From assembly GCA_003488965.1 (NCBI GenBank), contig DNJW01000223.1, forward strand, positions 1-8,117: DNA of 8,117 nt, read 5' to 3'. The position numbers and the translations under genes are program-made. The stretch comes from Lachnospiraceae bacterium. Its GTDB lineage: Bacteria; Bacillota; Clostridia; Lachnospirales; Lachnospiraceae. The notes under the pieces were generated by a model. That model was not told the origin of the DNA and did no database searches. It saw nothing but the letters and a program-made list of their open reading frames with translations. Below are positions 1-6,826 of this stretch, in pieces (position 1 is the first letter of the stretch; every line of letters starts with the position of its first letter).

Positions 1-1
1 A

Positions 2-61
2 ATATACAAGCTGCACAATGACAAGTGTAGAATCACTGTGTTTCCTAAGTATGAAATATAG
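2..61 (+). CDS. possible C-terminal tail of an upstream gene (partial)
   Basis: A reading frame is open from the window edge to a TAG at 59-61, followed directly by a second TAG. It would encode about 19 residues ending in TVFPKYEI. It lies on the same strand as the hydrolase gene, and its stop is 18 bases before that gene's start, a spacing typical of an operon. The stretch is too short to identify a family and could be open by chance. An imperfect hairpin (14-21 with 33-40, one mismatch) lies inside it without a convincing T-tract. I see no good sigma-A promoter between here and the hydrolase, which slightly favours read-through from upstream. Confidence 0.22.
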   Translation: MYKLHNDKCRITVFPKYEI

Positions 62-79
62 TAGAAGGGAGAGGGAGAA

Positions 80-1069
80 ATGGATGGGAAGGCGGTTTGG
101 CGTATGGTTTTGCCGGAAGAGGGGTATAGGGAGAGGATGAAGGGGGTTGTTGAACCTTATCTGGCGGAAAGGAAGACGGAGGGTTATTGTGAGCGCGAGG
201 CGGGAAAGCGTATTTTTTATATCCGGTGTCTGGCTGACTGTCCGCGGGGGATAGCTGTTATTTCCCATGGATATACAGAGACGGCAGAGAAGCATCTGGA
301 GAATATTTATTATTTTCTTCAAGGGGGATACCATGTTTTTATGCCGGAGCACTGCGGGCATGGGCGCAGCTACCGGTTGTGCAGCGATAAGGGGGACTTG
401 TCGCTGGTACATGTGGATGATTACAGGAGATATATGGAGGATTTGCTGTTTGTAAGCCGGATGGCATCGCGGGAATTTCCGGGGCTGCCCATCCTTTTAT
501 ATGGACATTCGATGGGCGGGGGAATTGCGGCGGCGGCAGCGGCACGGGAACCGGAACTGTTTTCTAAACTGGTGCTTTCTTCTCCTATGATTCGTCCAAA
601 CAGCGCTCCTATATCTTGGTTTTTGGCTTGTCTGACGGCAAAAGCATTTTGCATGGCAGGAAAAGAGGAACAGTATCTGATGGGGAATCATGCGTATGAC
701 GGATTGGAGCAGTTTTCCAAAAGTGCGGCCGTTTCAAAGGCGCGGTTTGATTATTATCAGGAAAAACGCAAGAGGGAGCCTTTGTTTCAGATGAGTGCGG
801 CATCCTATGGATGGCTTTGGCAGACGGCAAGGCTGGATCGTTATCTGCAAAGGAAGGCATGGCGCCGGATGGTTTGTCCCGTGCTGGTTTTCCAGGCGGA
901 GGACGAGGCTTATGTTTCTAAGAAGGAACAGGAGCGGTTTGTAAGAAAACTGAGCAGGAGAAGGCCTGGAAATGCAAGGCTTATCAGGGTATATGGGGCA
1001 AAACATGAAATATTTAATTCGGGAACGGAGATATTGAAGCGCTATTGGCAAAAAATTTTACTGTATTGA
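80..1069 (+). CDS. alpha/beta hydrolase, monoacylglycerol lipase / lysophospholipase (PldB-like) family
   Basis: This is a 329-residue serine hydrolase of the S33/Hydrolase_4 type. The catalytic set is visible: the nucleophile elbow GHSMGG with Ser144, the oxyanion-side motif SHGYTE at 62-67, a probable acid Asp275 in QAEDEAYV, and the catalytic His309 in GAKHEIF. The region between about residues 175 and 255 is the lid or cap, rich in aromatic and basic residues. Family members hydrolyse monoacylglycerols, lysophospholipids or other small esters, but the substrate cannot be read from the sequence. There is no signal peptide or membrane segment, so it should be cytosolic or loosely membrane-associated. 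The ATG at 80 has an AAGGGAG ribosome binding site at 65-71, spaced 8 bases. The gene ends just before the MFS transporter, whose promoter overlaps its stop codon, so the two may be regulated separately. The motifs are intact and there is no sign of decay. Confidence 0.92.
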   Translation: MDGKAVWRMVLPEEGYRERMKGVVEPYLAERKTEGYCEREAGKRIFYIRCLADCPRGIAVISHGYTETAEKHLENIYYFLQGGYHVFMPEHCGHGRSYRLCSDKGDLSLVHVDDYRRYMEDLLFVSRMASREFPGLPILLYGHSMGGGIAAAAAAREPELFSKLVLSSPMIRPNSAPISWFLACLTAKAFCMAGKEEQYLMGNHAYDGLEQFSKSAAVSKARFDYYQEKRKREPLFQMSAASYGWLWQTARLDRYLQRKAWRRMVCPVLVFQAEDEAYVSKKEQERFVRKLSRRRPGNARLIRVYGAKHEIFNSGTEILKRYWQKILLY

Positions 1070-1094
1070 AAATGTACCTTCCCGGTGATATGAT
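1066..1094 (+). promoter_or_regulatory. sigma-A promoter for the MFS transporter gene
   Basis: TTGAAA at 1066-1071 and TATGAT at 1089-1094 are separated by exactly 17 bases. A TG one base before the -10 (1086-1087) makes it an extended -10 promoter. The -35 box overlaps the hydrolase stop codon. Transcription should begin near 1101, giving an untranslated leader of about 40 bases. This is a motif match only. Confidence 0.6.
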
Positions 1095-1140
1095 AATATA
1101 CGTTTGAGAAAAAGACAGGGAACGGAGAATGCGGGGATTT

Positions 1141-2316
1141 ATGAAACGGCTTCAGGAATACAGTCATACGATTTATGCCAGTTATGTCGGTTATATTACG
1201 CAGGCGATTGTAAATAATTTTGCACCATTGTTATTTCTTACTTTTGCAAAGGATTATCATCTGACATTGGATAAAATAACTTTGATTACGACGGTTAATT
1301 TTGCGGTTCAGCTTCTGGTGGATTTGCTTTCTGCAAAGGTGATTGACAGAATCGGGTATCGGGTTTCCATAGTGGCGGCTCATATTTTTGCGTCGGCAGG
1401 GCTGTTGGGAATGGCATTTTTTCCAAAAGTGCTGCCCGATGAATATATAGGTCTGCTGGCTGCAGTGATATTGTATGCAGTGGGAGGAGGAATTATAGAG
1501 GTTTTAATCAGCCCGATTGTAGAGGCCTGCCCGACTAAGAAAAAGGAAGCGGCCATGAGTCTGCTGCATTCCTTTTATTGCTGGGGGCATGTGGGCGTAG
1601 TACTTATTTCTACCGCATTTTTTGCATGCTCCGGTGTGGAAAATTGGAGAATACTGGCGGTTTTGTGGGCGGTTGTGCCGTTTTTGAACAGTATTTATTT
1701 TCTGATGGTTCCTCTTTATCCGGTTGCGGCAAAGGGGGAGGAATTGTCTTTAAAAGGCCTGTTTGGCAAGAAGGTATTCTGGCTGTTAATGGTGATTATG
1801 GTTTGTGCGGGAGCATCCGAACAGGCGATGAGCCAGTGGGCATCTTCTTTTGCAGAATCCGCATTGAATGTATCGAAAACGGCCGGGGATTTGGCGGGGC
1901 CGTGTACCTTTGCACTGCTGATGGGTACGTCGAGGGCTGTTTACGGAAAATACAGCGATAAAATTCCTTTAAAGAAAATGATGACAGGAAGCGCAGTGCT
2001 TTGTATTATCTGCTATCTGGTTGCCGTATTCGCAAAAAGCCCGGTGCTGGGGCTGGCAGGCTGTGCTGTATGCGGTTTTTCAGTAGGGATTTTCTGGCCG
2101 GGCACTTTCAGTATGGCTGCGCTGCATCTGCCGGGAGCGGGAACGGCGATGTATGCTTTCATGGCGCTGGCCGGAGATATCGGATGTTCATCCGGACCGA
2201 CCGTAGTGGGAATGGTGGCAAATGCAAACGGGGATAACCTGAAAACAGGGCTGTTTGCTGCTATGGTATTTCCGGCAGTGATTCTGGCAGGAATCAGGAT
2301 GCTGAAAAAAAGGTGA
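1141..2316 (+). CDS. MFS transporter
   Basis: This is a 391-residue, very hydrophobic protein with about 12 membrane segments in two halves, joined by a basic loop near residues 195-211. The MFS signature of the loop between helices 2 and 3 is present as DRIGYR at 69-74. The second half has a related loop at about 265-279 (RAVYGKYSDK followed by basic residues). The glycine-rich stretch YAVGGGIIE (112-120) and FWPGTF (318-323) are typical helix-packing segments. The family moves small solutes by uniport, symport or antiport across the cytoplasmic membrane. The substrate is unknown, though the overall look is closest to FucP-like or sugar/metabolite carriers. I chose the ATG at 1141 because a GGGG tract lies 4 bases upstream and the protein then opens with MKRLQEY. 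The in-frame ATG at 1129 sits only one base after its GGAG, which is too close. The gene has its own promoter at 1066-1094 and no obvious terminator. Confidence 0.9.
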   Translation: MKRLQEYSHTIYASYVGYITQAIVNNFAPLLFLTFAKDYHLTLDKITLITTVNFAVQLLVDLLSAKVIDRIGYRVSIVAAHIFASAGLLGMAFFPKVLPDEYIGLLAAVILYAVGGGIIEVLISPIVEACPTKKKEAAMSLLHSFYCWGHVGVVLISTAFFACSGVENWRILAVLWAVVPFLNSIYFLMVPLYPVAAKGEELSLKGLFGKKVFWLLMVIMVCAGASEQAMSQWASSFAESALNVSKTAGDLAGPCTFALLMGTSRAVYGKYSDKIPLKKMMTGSAVLCIICYLVAVFAKSPVLGLAGCAVCGFSVGIFWPGTFSMAALHLPGAGTAMYAFMALAGDIGCSSGPTVVGMVANANGDNLKTGLFAAMVFPAVILAGIRMLKKR

Positions 2317-2324
2317 TTTTCCGG

Positions 2325-2353
2325 TTGCCATATAGAGTTTGCTGTGCTACAAT
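2325..2353 (+). promoter_or_regulatory. sigma-A promoter of the ACT-hom-kinase-aspartokinase operon
   Basis: TTGCCA at 2325-2330 and TACAAT at 2348-2353 are 17 bases apart, with an extended -10 TG at 2345-2346. It begins 8 bases after the transporter stop codon. A start near 2360 would give a leader of about 95 bases containing a perfect stem-loop. It marks the start of an independent transcription unit for the amino-acid genes. Confidence 0.65.
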
Positions 2354-2403
2354 ATCTCTCGGCGGCATACAGATGTACGCAAAGGAAAAACACTTCCCAG
2401 TAT

Positions 2404-2429
2404 ACTGCCGTTCATAAAGGAACGGCAGT
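2404..2429 (+). promoter_or_regulatory. perfect 10-bp stem-loop in the operon leader
   Basis: Bases 2404-2413 pair perfectly with 2420-2429 around a 6-base loop (ATAAAG). No T-tract follows on either strand, so it is not a standard intrinsic terminator. It ends 14 bases before the AGAGG ribosome binding site (2444-2448) of the first operon gene. It could stabilise the mRNA 5' end, bind a regulator, or be part of a larger switch. I see no T-box motif or recognisable riboswitch around it. Confidence 0.5.
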
Positions 2430-2454
2430 CAGGAAAGAATGATAGAGGTTTTAT

Positions 2455-2898
2455 ATGGACACCACGGGCAGTTATTTTGTTGTTAGAAAAAAGGCGGTGC
2501 CGGAAGTGCTTTTGAAAGTGGTAGAGGCAAAAAGGCTGCTGGAAACCGGAAAGGCGGCCAGTGTGCATGAGGCAACGGAGCGCCTGGGCATCAGCCGGAG
2601 TTCTTTTTACAAGTATAGGGATGATATTTTTCCCTTTCATGATAATTCACAAGGAAAAACAATTACGCTTACTTTGCAGATTAATGATGAGACGGGGCTT
2701 CTGTCGGATGTGCTGAAGGTGATTGCCGATTTCAAGGCGAATATATTGACGATTCACCAGAGTATTCCTATTAACGGAATTGCCTCGCTCAGTATCAGCG
2801 TACAGGTGCTTCCTGCCACAGGGGATATGTCGCAGATGCTGGAACGGCTGGAGCGGCAGCCGGGTGTGCATGGGGTAAAGGTGATGGCAAAGGAATAG
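2455..2898 (+). CDS. ACT domain-containing protein, PheB/UPF0735 family
   Basis: This 147-residue protein matches the UPF0735 family (Bacillus PheB-like) in length and motifs. The N-terminus has the family pattern YFVVRKKAVPEVLLKVVEAK (7-26). Next comes a short helix-turn-helix-like segment ending in GISRSSFYKYRD (45-56). An ACT domain fills about 69-145, with ITLTLQINDETGLLSDVL and the hallmark NILTIHQSIPINGIASLSIS. ACT domains usually bind amino acids. PheB was historically annotated as chorismate mutase-like, but its activity is not established. Being first in an operon of aspartate-family enzymes suggests a sensing or regulatory role, which is inference. The ATG at 2455 has AGAGG at 2444-2448, spaced 6 bases. 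Homoserine dehydrogenase follows after 52 bases. Confidence 0.9.
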   Translation: MDTTGSYFVVRKKAVPEVLLKVVEAKRLLETGKAASVHEATERLGISRSSFYKYRDDIFPFHDNSQGKTITLTLQINDETGLLSDVLKVIADFKANILTIHQSIPINGIASLSISVQVLPATGDMSQMLERLERQPGVHGVKVMAKE

Positions 2899-2950
2899 GC
2901 GGCAAAGAGAGAAAAAGCCGGTAAGCGGCATAAAATGGAGGAAATAGAAG

Positions 2951-4159
2951 ATGATAAATGTAGCGGTATTGGGATATGGAACGGTAGGAAGCGGTGTTGT
3001 AGAGGTTATTGAAAAGAACAAAGAAGAAATTGACAAAAAATCAGGGGAGAAGCTGAATATTAAATATATTCTGGATTTGAGGGATTTTCCCGGCGACCCT
3101 TACGAAAATAAGGTAGTGCATGATGTGGAAATTATTATGAATGACCCGGAAGTGAACGTAATCTGCGAGACGATGGGAGGCATCCATCCGGCGTATGAAT
3201 TTTCTAAGCGAGCGATTTTGTCAGGCAAAAGTGTCTGCACTTCCAATAAGGAACTGGTGGCAAATCACGGTCCGGAGTTAATCCGGCTGGCAAAGGAACA
3301 TAAATGCAATTATTTGTTTGAGGCCAGTGTGGGCGGCGGGATTCCGATTATACGGCCTATTAATTACTCTTTGACGGCGGAAAAAATAGACGGAATTACG
3401 GGAATTTTAAATGGTACTACCAATTATATTCTGTCAAAAATGGCAGCAGAGGGCGCTGATTTCGAAGAGGTGCTGAAGGAAGCCCAGGAAAAGGGCTATG
3501 CGGAACGCAATCCGGAAGCGGATGTGGAAGGTTATGATGCCTGCCGCAAGATAGCAATCTTGTCTTCTCTTATGACGGGGAAAAATGTAAAATATGAGGA
3601 TATTTATACGGAAGGAATTACAAAAATTACGGCCACTGATTTTGTATATGCGCGCGCCCTGCAGCGTTCCATCAAGCTTCTGGCAATGAGCAGGGAAGGC
3701 GAGGACGGCAGTTTTTATGCTATGGTTGCTCCTTTTATGATTCCTTCAAGCCATCCGCTGTACAGCGTGAGCGGCGTGTTCAATGCAGTATTTGTCCACG
3801 GAAATATGCTGGGCGATTCCATGTATTACGGACGCGGGGCAGGCAAGCTTCCTACAGCCAGCGCTGTGGTTTCGGATGTGGTGGACTGCGCAAGGCATAT
3901 CGGAAAGACGATTATGTGTTTCTGGGATGATGAGGATGTGAAGCAGACAAAGGTGGATAACATCAGGCACCGTTTCTTTGTGCGCACAAAGGCGGGGCTG
4001 GAAAAAGAGGTTATGGATATTTTCGGGCTTGTGAGAGTGGTAGTGGCGGATGTGAAGGACGAGTACGCATTTATTACGGAAGAGATGAGTGAAAAAGAGT
4101 TTAATGAAAAAGCGGAAAGATTAGGATGTGTTTTAAACCGTATCAGACTGGAAAGCTAG
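2951..4159 (+). CDS. hom: homoserine dehydrogenase
   Basis: Homoserine dehydrogenase reduces aspartate 4-semialdehyde to homoserine with NAD(P)H in the threonine/methionine branch. The 402-residue protein starts with the Rossmann dinucleotide loop VLGYGTVGSGV (6-16). CTSNKELVA (96-104) carries conserved Lys100. GILNGTTNYIL (151-161) is a family signature, and NPEADVEGYDACRK (187-200) carries Asp196 and the likely catalytic Lys200. YYGRGAGKLPTASAVVSDV (292-310) is the other conserved block. The last 65 residues read as a compact ACT fold (strand HRFFVRT, helix LEKEVMDIF, strands VRVVV and EYAFITE, helix SEKEFNEKAERL, strand VLNRIRL). This gives a somewhat shorter C-terminus than the roughly 430-residue Bacillus enzyme. 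Feedback control by threonine through this domain is likely but not demonstrated. GGAGG at 2937-2941 is spaced 9 bases from the ATG. The next gene follows after 17 bases, so translation is probably coupled. Confidence 0.97.
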   Translation: MINVAVLGYGTVGSGVVEVIEKNKEEIDKKSGEKLNIKYILDLRDFPGDPYENKVVHDVEIIMNDPEVNVICETMGGIHPAYEFSKRAILSGKSVCTSNKELVANHGPELIRLAKEHKCNYLFEASVGGGIPIIRPINYSLTAEKIDGITGILNGTTNYILSKMAAEGADFEEVLKEAQEKGYAERNPEADVEGYDACRKIAILSSLMTGKNVKYEDIYTEGITKITATDFVYARALQRSIKLLAMSREGEDGSFYAMVAPFMIPSSHPLYSVSGVFNAVFVHGNMLGDSMYYGRGAGKLPTASAVVSDVVDCARHIGKTIMCFWDDEDVKQTKVDNIRHRFFVRTKAGLEKEVMDIFGLVRVVVADVKDEYAFITEEMSEKEFNEKAERLGCVLNRIRLES

Positions 4160-4163
4160 CCGC

Positions 4164-4170
4164 AGGGAGG
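4164..4170 (+). promoter_or_regulatory. ribosome binding site fixing the start of the mutase-like gene
   Basis: AGGGAGG lies 6 bases before the ATG at 4177. It supports that start over the longer in-frame ATG at 4126, which lies inside the hom gene, adds 17 residues unlike the family and has no such site. Confidence 0.7.
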
Positions 4171-4176
4171 TTTGAG

Positions 4177-5385
4177 ATGAAATATATTATTGTGTTAGGC
4201 GACGGGATGGCGGATGAGCCGATTGCGGCGCTGGGGAATAAGACGCCGTTAGCTTATGCCAAAACTCCGGTCATGGACCGGTTGAGCCGGAAGTCGGAAA
4301 TCGGTATGGTGCATACAATACCGGAGGGGATGAAGCCGGGCTCCGATACGGCCAATCTGGCTGTGCTGGGTTATGACCCCAAGGTGTATTATTCCGGCCG
4401 TTCTCCCCTGGAAGCGCTTAGCATTGGAGTGGACATGAAGGAAACGGATATTGCGCTGCGCTGCAATATAGTTACGGTTTCGGAAGACGATGTTCCCTTT
4501 GAGGAAAAGCGGATTATTGACCATAGTTCAGGAGAAATCAGTACGGAAGACTGTACGGTGTTATTGGATGCGGTGAGGAAGGAACTGGAAACAGAGATTT
4601 ACCGCTTTTACGCAGGAACCAGTTATAGGCACTGTCTGATTTGGAGCCGGGGAGAGGCGGTGGAGCTGACGCCGCCCCATGATGTACTTGGTCAGGTCAT
4701 TGGGCAATATCTTCCGTCGGATCCGGCGTTAAAAGAGATGATGAAAAGAAGCTATGATATATTGGTCAATCATCCGGTTAATATAGAAAGAAAAAGGCAG
4801 GGTTTAAATCCGGCAAACTGCTGCTGGTTCTGGGGAGCAGGAACAAAACCTATGCTGGATTCCTTTGAGGGAAAAACCGGAAAAAAGGGAATGATGGTAT
4901 CCGCCGTGGATTTGCTGAAAGGGATTGCCATTGGGGCAGGAATGGGCGTTTCCTATGTGGAAGGCGCCAACGGCGGTTTGCATACGAACTATGAGGGGAA
5001 AACCCGGGCCGCCCTAAAGGCTCTGCTGGAGGATGGGTATGATTTTGCCTATATCCATATCGAGGCGCCGGATGAAATGGGACATCAGGGAAGCGTGGAG
5101 AAAAAAGTGCAGGCAATTGAATATCTGGACAAAAGAGTGTTAAAACCGTTAACGGAATGTCTGGATAAGAACCATGTGGATTACCGCCTTATGGTACTGC
5201 CGGATCATCCCACGCCGATAAGGGTAAGAACCCATACTTCCGACAGTGTTCCTTATATGCTGTATGACAGTACGGCTCCTTTGGAAAAAGACTGGGATTA
5301 TAATGAGGAAGCAGGAGAAAAAAGCAAAACCTATGTGGCACAGGGATATAAGCTGATAGAGCACTTATTTGCGGGAAAATCATAG
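4177..5385 (+). CDS. ApgM-type phosphoglycerate mutase homologue, probable homoserine kinase
   Basis: This 402-residue protein belongs to the cofactor-independent, archaeal-type phosphoglycerate mutase family (alkaline phosphatase superfamily). Metal and catalytic residues are visible: Asp9 in VLGDGMADEP, nucleophile Ser56 in PGSDTANLAVLGYDP, Asp299 and His303 in APDEMGHQG, Asp343-His344 in LPDHPTP, and His353 in RTHTSDSVP. Standard annotation would call it phosphoglycerate mutase. It sits 17 bases after hom and 37 bases before aspartokinase. A clade of this family found beside threonine genes in organisms without ThrB has been proposed to be homoserine kinase (the TIGR02535 clade, as I recall it). 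Residues 214-222 read NCCWFWGAG, where I recall a conserved RGAG motif in true mutases; a WxWG form is what I associate with the kinase-like clade. The kinase role is inference from context and clade. A glycolytic mutase role is the alternative. Confidence 0.88.
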   Translation: MKYIIVLGDGMADEPIAALGNKTPLAYAKTPVMDRLSRKSEIGMVHTIPEGMKPGSDTANLAVLGYDPKVYYSGRSPLEALSIGVDMKETDIALRCNIVTVSEDDVPFEEKRIIDHSSGEISTEDCTVLLDAVRKELETEIYRFYAGTSYRHCLIWSRGEAVELTPPHDVLGQVIGQYLPSDPALKEMMKRSYDILVNHPVNIERKRQGLNPANCCWFWGAGTKPMLDSFEGKTGKKGMMVSAVDLLKGIAIGAGMGVSYVEGANGGLHTNYEGKTRAALKALLEDGYDFAYIHIEAPDEMGHQGSVEKKVQAIEYLDKRVLKPLTECLDKNHVDYRLMVLPDHPTPIRVRTHTSDSVPYMLYDSTAPLEKDWDYNEEAGEKSKTYVAQGYKLIEHLFAGKS

Positions 5386-5412
5386 TTTATTTATAAGACA
5401 AAAAGGCGGAAT

Positions 5413-5416
5413 GGAG
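5413..5416 (+). promoter_or_regulatory. ribosome binding site fixing the aspartokinase start
   Basis: GGAG lies 6 bases before the ATG at 5423. The alternative ATG at 5411 has only AGGCGG two bases away, and a TTG at 5369 would add 18 residues that overlap the previous gene. The 5423 start gives the family-typical MKKVVKFGGSS. Confidence 0.6.
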
Positions 5417-5422
5417 AGTATT

Positions 5423-6742
5423 ATGAAAAAAGTAGTAAAATTCGGCGGCAGTTCGCTGGCCAGCGCGGAACAGTTTGTAAAAGCGGGGGATATTATCCGC
5501 AGTGATGCGGAAAGACGGTATGTAGTTCCTTCGGCTCCCGGCAAAAGGCATGATAAAGATACAAAGGTGACGGATATGCTCTATAGCTGTTATGCGAAAG
5601 CGGAGGCGGACGAGGATTTCCGGGAGGATTTAAAGAATATAAAAGAACGCTATGAAGAGATTATCAGCGGGCTGAAGATGGATTTGTCCTTGGATAATGA
5701 ATTTAAGACCATTGAAAAGAACTTTAAGAAAAAGATAGGAACGGACTATGCGGCATCCCGGGGGGAATATTTGAACGGGATTATTATGGCGGCATATCTC
5801 GGATATGAATTTATTGATGCGGCACAGGTGATTTTTTTCGATGAAAACGGTGAATTTGCATCGGAAAAAACGAATCGGATTCTGGCGGAACGTCTGAAAA
5901 ATGTGGAACGGGCGGTTGTTCCCGGTTTTTACGGCGCCTATGAGGACGGAAGAGTAAAAACGTTTTCCCGGGGCGGTTCCGATATTACAGGCTCTATTGT
6001 GTCAAGGGCTGTCAAGGCGGACGTGTATGAAAACTGGACGGATGTATCGGGATTTCTGCTGGCAGACCCAAGAATTATTGATAATCCGCCCGGAATCGAG
6101 ACGATTACTTACAGGGAACTGAGGGAGCTTTCCTATATGGGTGCTACGGTGCTGCATGAGGATGCGATTTTCCCGGTAAGGAGAGAGGGGATTCCCATCA
6201 ATATCCGCAATACCAACCGTCCGGAGGAAAAGGGAACCTGGATTGTGGAGAGTACCTGTCAGAAATCAAAATATGTAATTACGGGAATTGCCGGCAAGAA
6301 AGGCTTCTGCTCCGTCAATATTGAAAAGGATATGATGAATTCGGAGATTGGGTTCGGAAGGAAGGTACTTCAGGCATTTGAGGATTACGGGATTTCTTTT
6401 GAGCATGTTCCCTCAGGGATTGATACACTGACGGTTTTTGTCCATCAGGATGAGTTTATCGATAAGGAGCAGAAAGTAGTTTCCGCTATTCATAGGCTGG
6501 CGGATCCGGATACGATTGATATCGAATCGGATTTGGCGCTTATCGCGGTGGTTGGCAGGGGAATGAAATCTACAAGAGGAACGGCAGGAAGGATTTTTTC
6601 GGCATTGGCCCATGCCAATGTGAACGTAAGAATGATAGACCAGGGTTCCAGCGAGCTGAATATTATTATCGGTGTATCCGATGATGACTTTGAAAATGCA
6701 ATCCGGGCAATCTACAAAATTTTTGTGGAACTGCAGCTTTAA
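5423..6742 (+). CDS. aspartate kinase (aspartokinase) with C-terminal ACT pair
   Basis: Aspartokinase phosphorylates aspartate with ATP, the first step to lysine, methionine and threonine. The 439-residue protein has the amino-acid kinase domain in about 1-280, opening with KFGGSS (6-11). RYVVPSAPGKR (32-42), ASRGEYLNG (111-119), FSRGGSDITGS (181-191) and NWTDVSGFLLADPRI (204-218) are the nucleotide and substrate-binding blocks. Two ACT domains follow in about 285-439, including GITGIAGKKGF-like sequence near 288-295, MNSEIGFGRKVL and SALAHANVNVRMIDQGSSELNI (393-414). The second is the usual effector-binding region, so feedback inhibition is expected, but whether by lysine, threonine or both cannot be told. 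I therefore leave the symbol blank rather than choose lysC or thrA. It is the last gene of the operon, and the next gene converges on it from the other strand. Confidence 0.96.
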   Translation: MKKVVKFGGSSLASAEQFVKAGDIIRSDAERRYVVPSAPGKRHDKDTKVTDMLYSCYAKAEADEDFREDLKNIKERYEEIISGLKMDLSLDNEFKTIEKNFKKKIGTDYAASRGEYLNGIIMAAYLGYEFIDAAQVIFFDENGEFASEKTNRILAERLKNVERAVVPGFYGAYEDGRVKTFSRGGSDITGSIVSRAVKADVYENWTDVSGFLLADPRIIDNPPGIETITYRELRELSYMGATVLHEDAIFPVRREGIPINIRNTNRPEEKGTWIVESTCQKSKYVITGIAGKKGFCSVNIEKDMMNSEIGFGRKVLQAFEDYGISFEHVPSGIDTLTVFVHQDEFIDKEQKVVSAIHRLADPDTIDIESDLALIAVVGRGMKSTRGTAGRIFSALAHANVNVRMIDQGSSELNIIIGVSDDDFENAIRAIYKIFVELQL

Positions 6743-6773
6743 AATAACGGGTTTCGGTTTTTTTCAAAATTTT

Positions 6774-6801
6774 GTCCTGCTTTTTGCGCTGATAACAGGA
6801 C
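6774..6801. terminator. weak terminator-like hairpin in the convergent gap
   Basis: The 84-base gap between aspartokinase and the convergent gene holds a 6-bp perfect stem (6774-6779 with 6796-6801) with a 16-base loop. A run of seven T at 6758-6764 lies before it on the plus strand. Read on the minus strand the stem is followed by an AAAATTTT stretch. Neither strand has the strong GC stem plus T-tract of a clear intrinsic terminator, so the call is tentative. Confidence 0.25.
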
Positions 6802-6826
6802 TGTTTATCAATCTGTGCGGAATAGG

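Noticed and set aside
28..62. Promoter for the hydrolase gene
   Set aside because: TATAGT at 57-62 and TAGAAT at 28-33 resemble -10 boxes, but neither has an acceptable -35 box at 16-18 bases.
1129..1140. ATG at 1129 as the transporter start
   Set aside because: GGAG ends one base before it, too close for initiation; 1141 is better placed. It remains possible.
2317..2454. T-box or known riboswitch in the operon leader
   Set aside because: No T-box consensus, specifier loop, antiterminator or terminator with T-tract could be seen; only the single stem-loop is supported.
4126..4176. Longer start for the mutase-like protein
   Set aside because: The extra 17 residues overlap hom, do not resemble the family, and the ATG at 4177 has a strong AGGGAGG site.
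5369..5422. TTG start for aspartokinase
   Set aside because: It overlaps the previous gene and adds 18 residues before the typical MKKVVKFGGSS start, which has its own GGAG.
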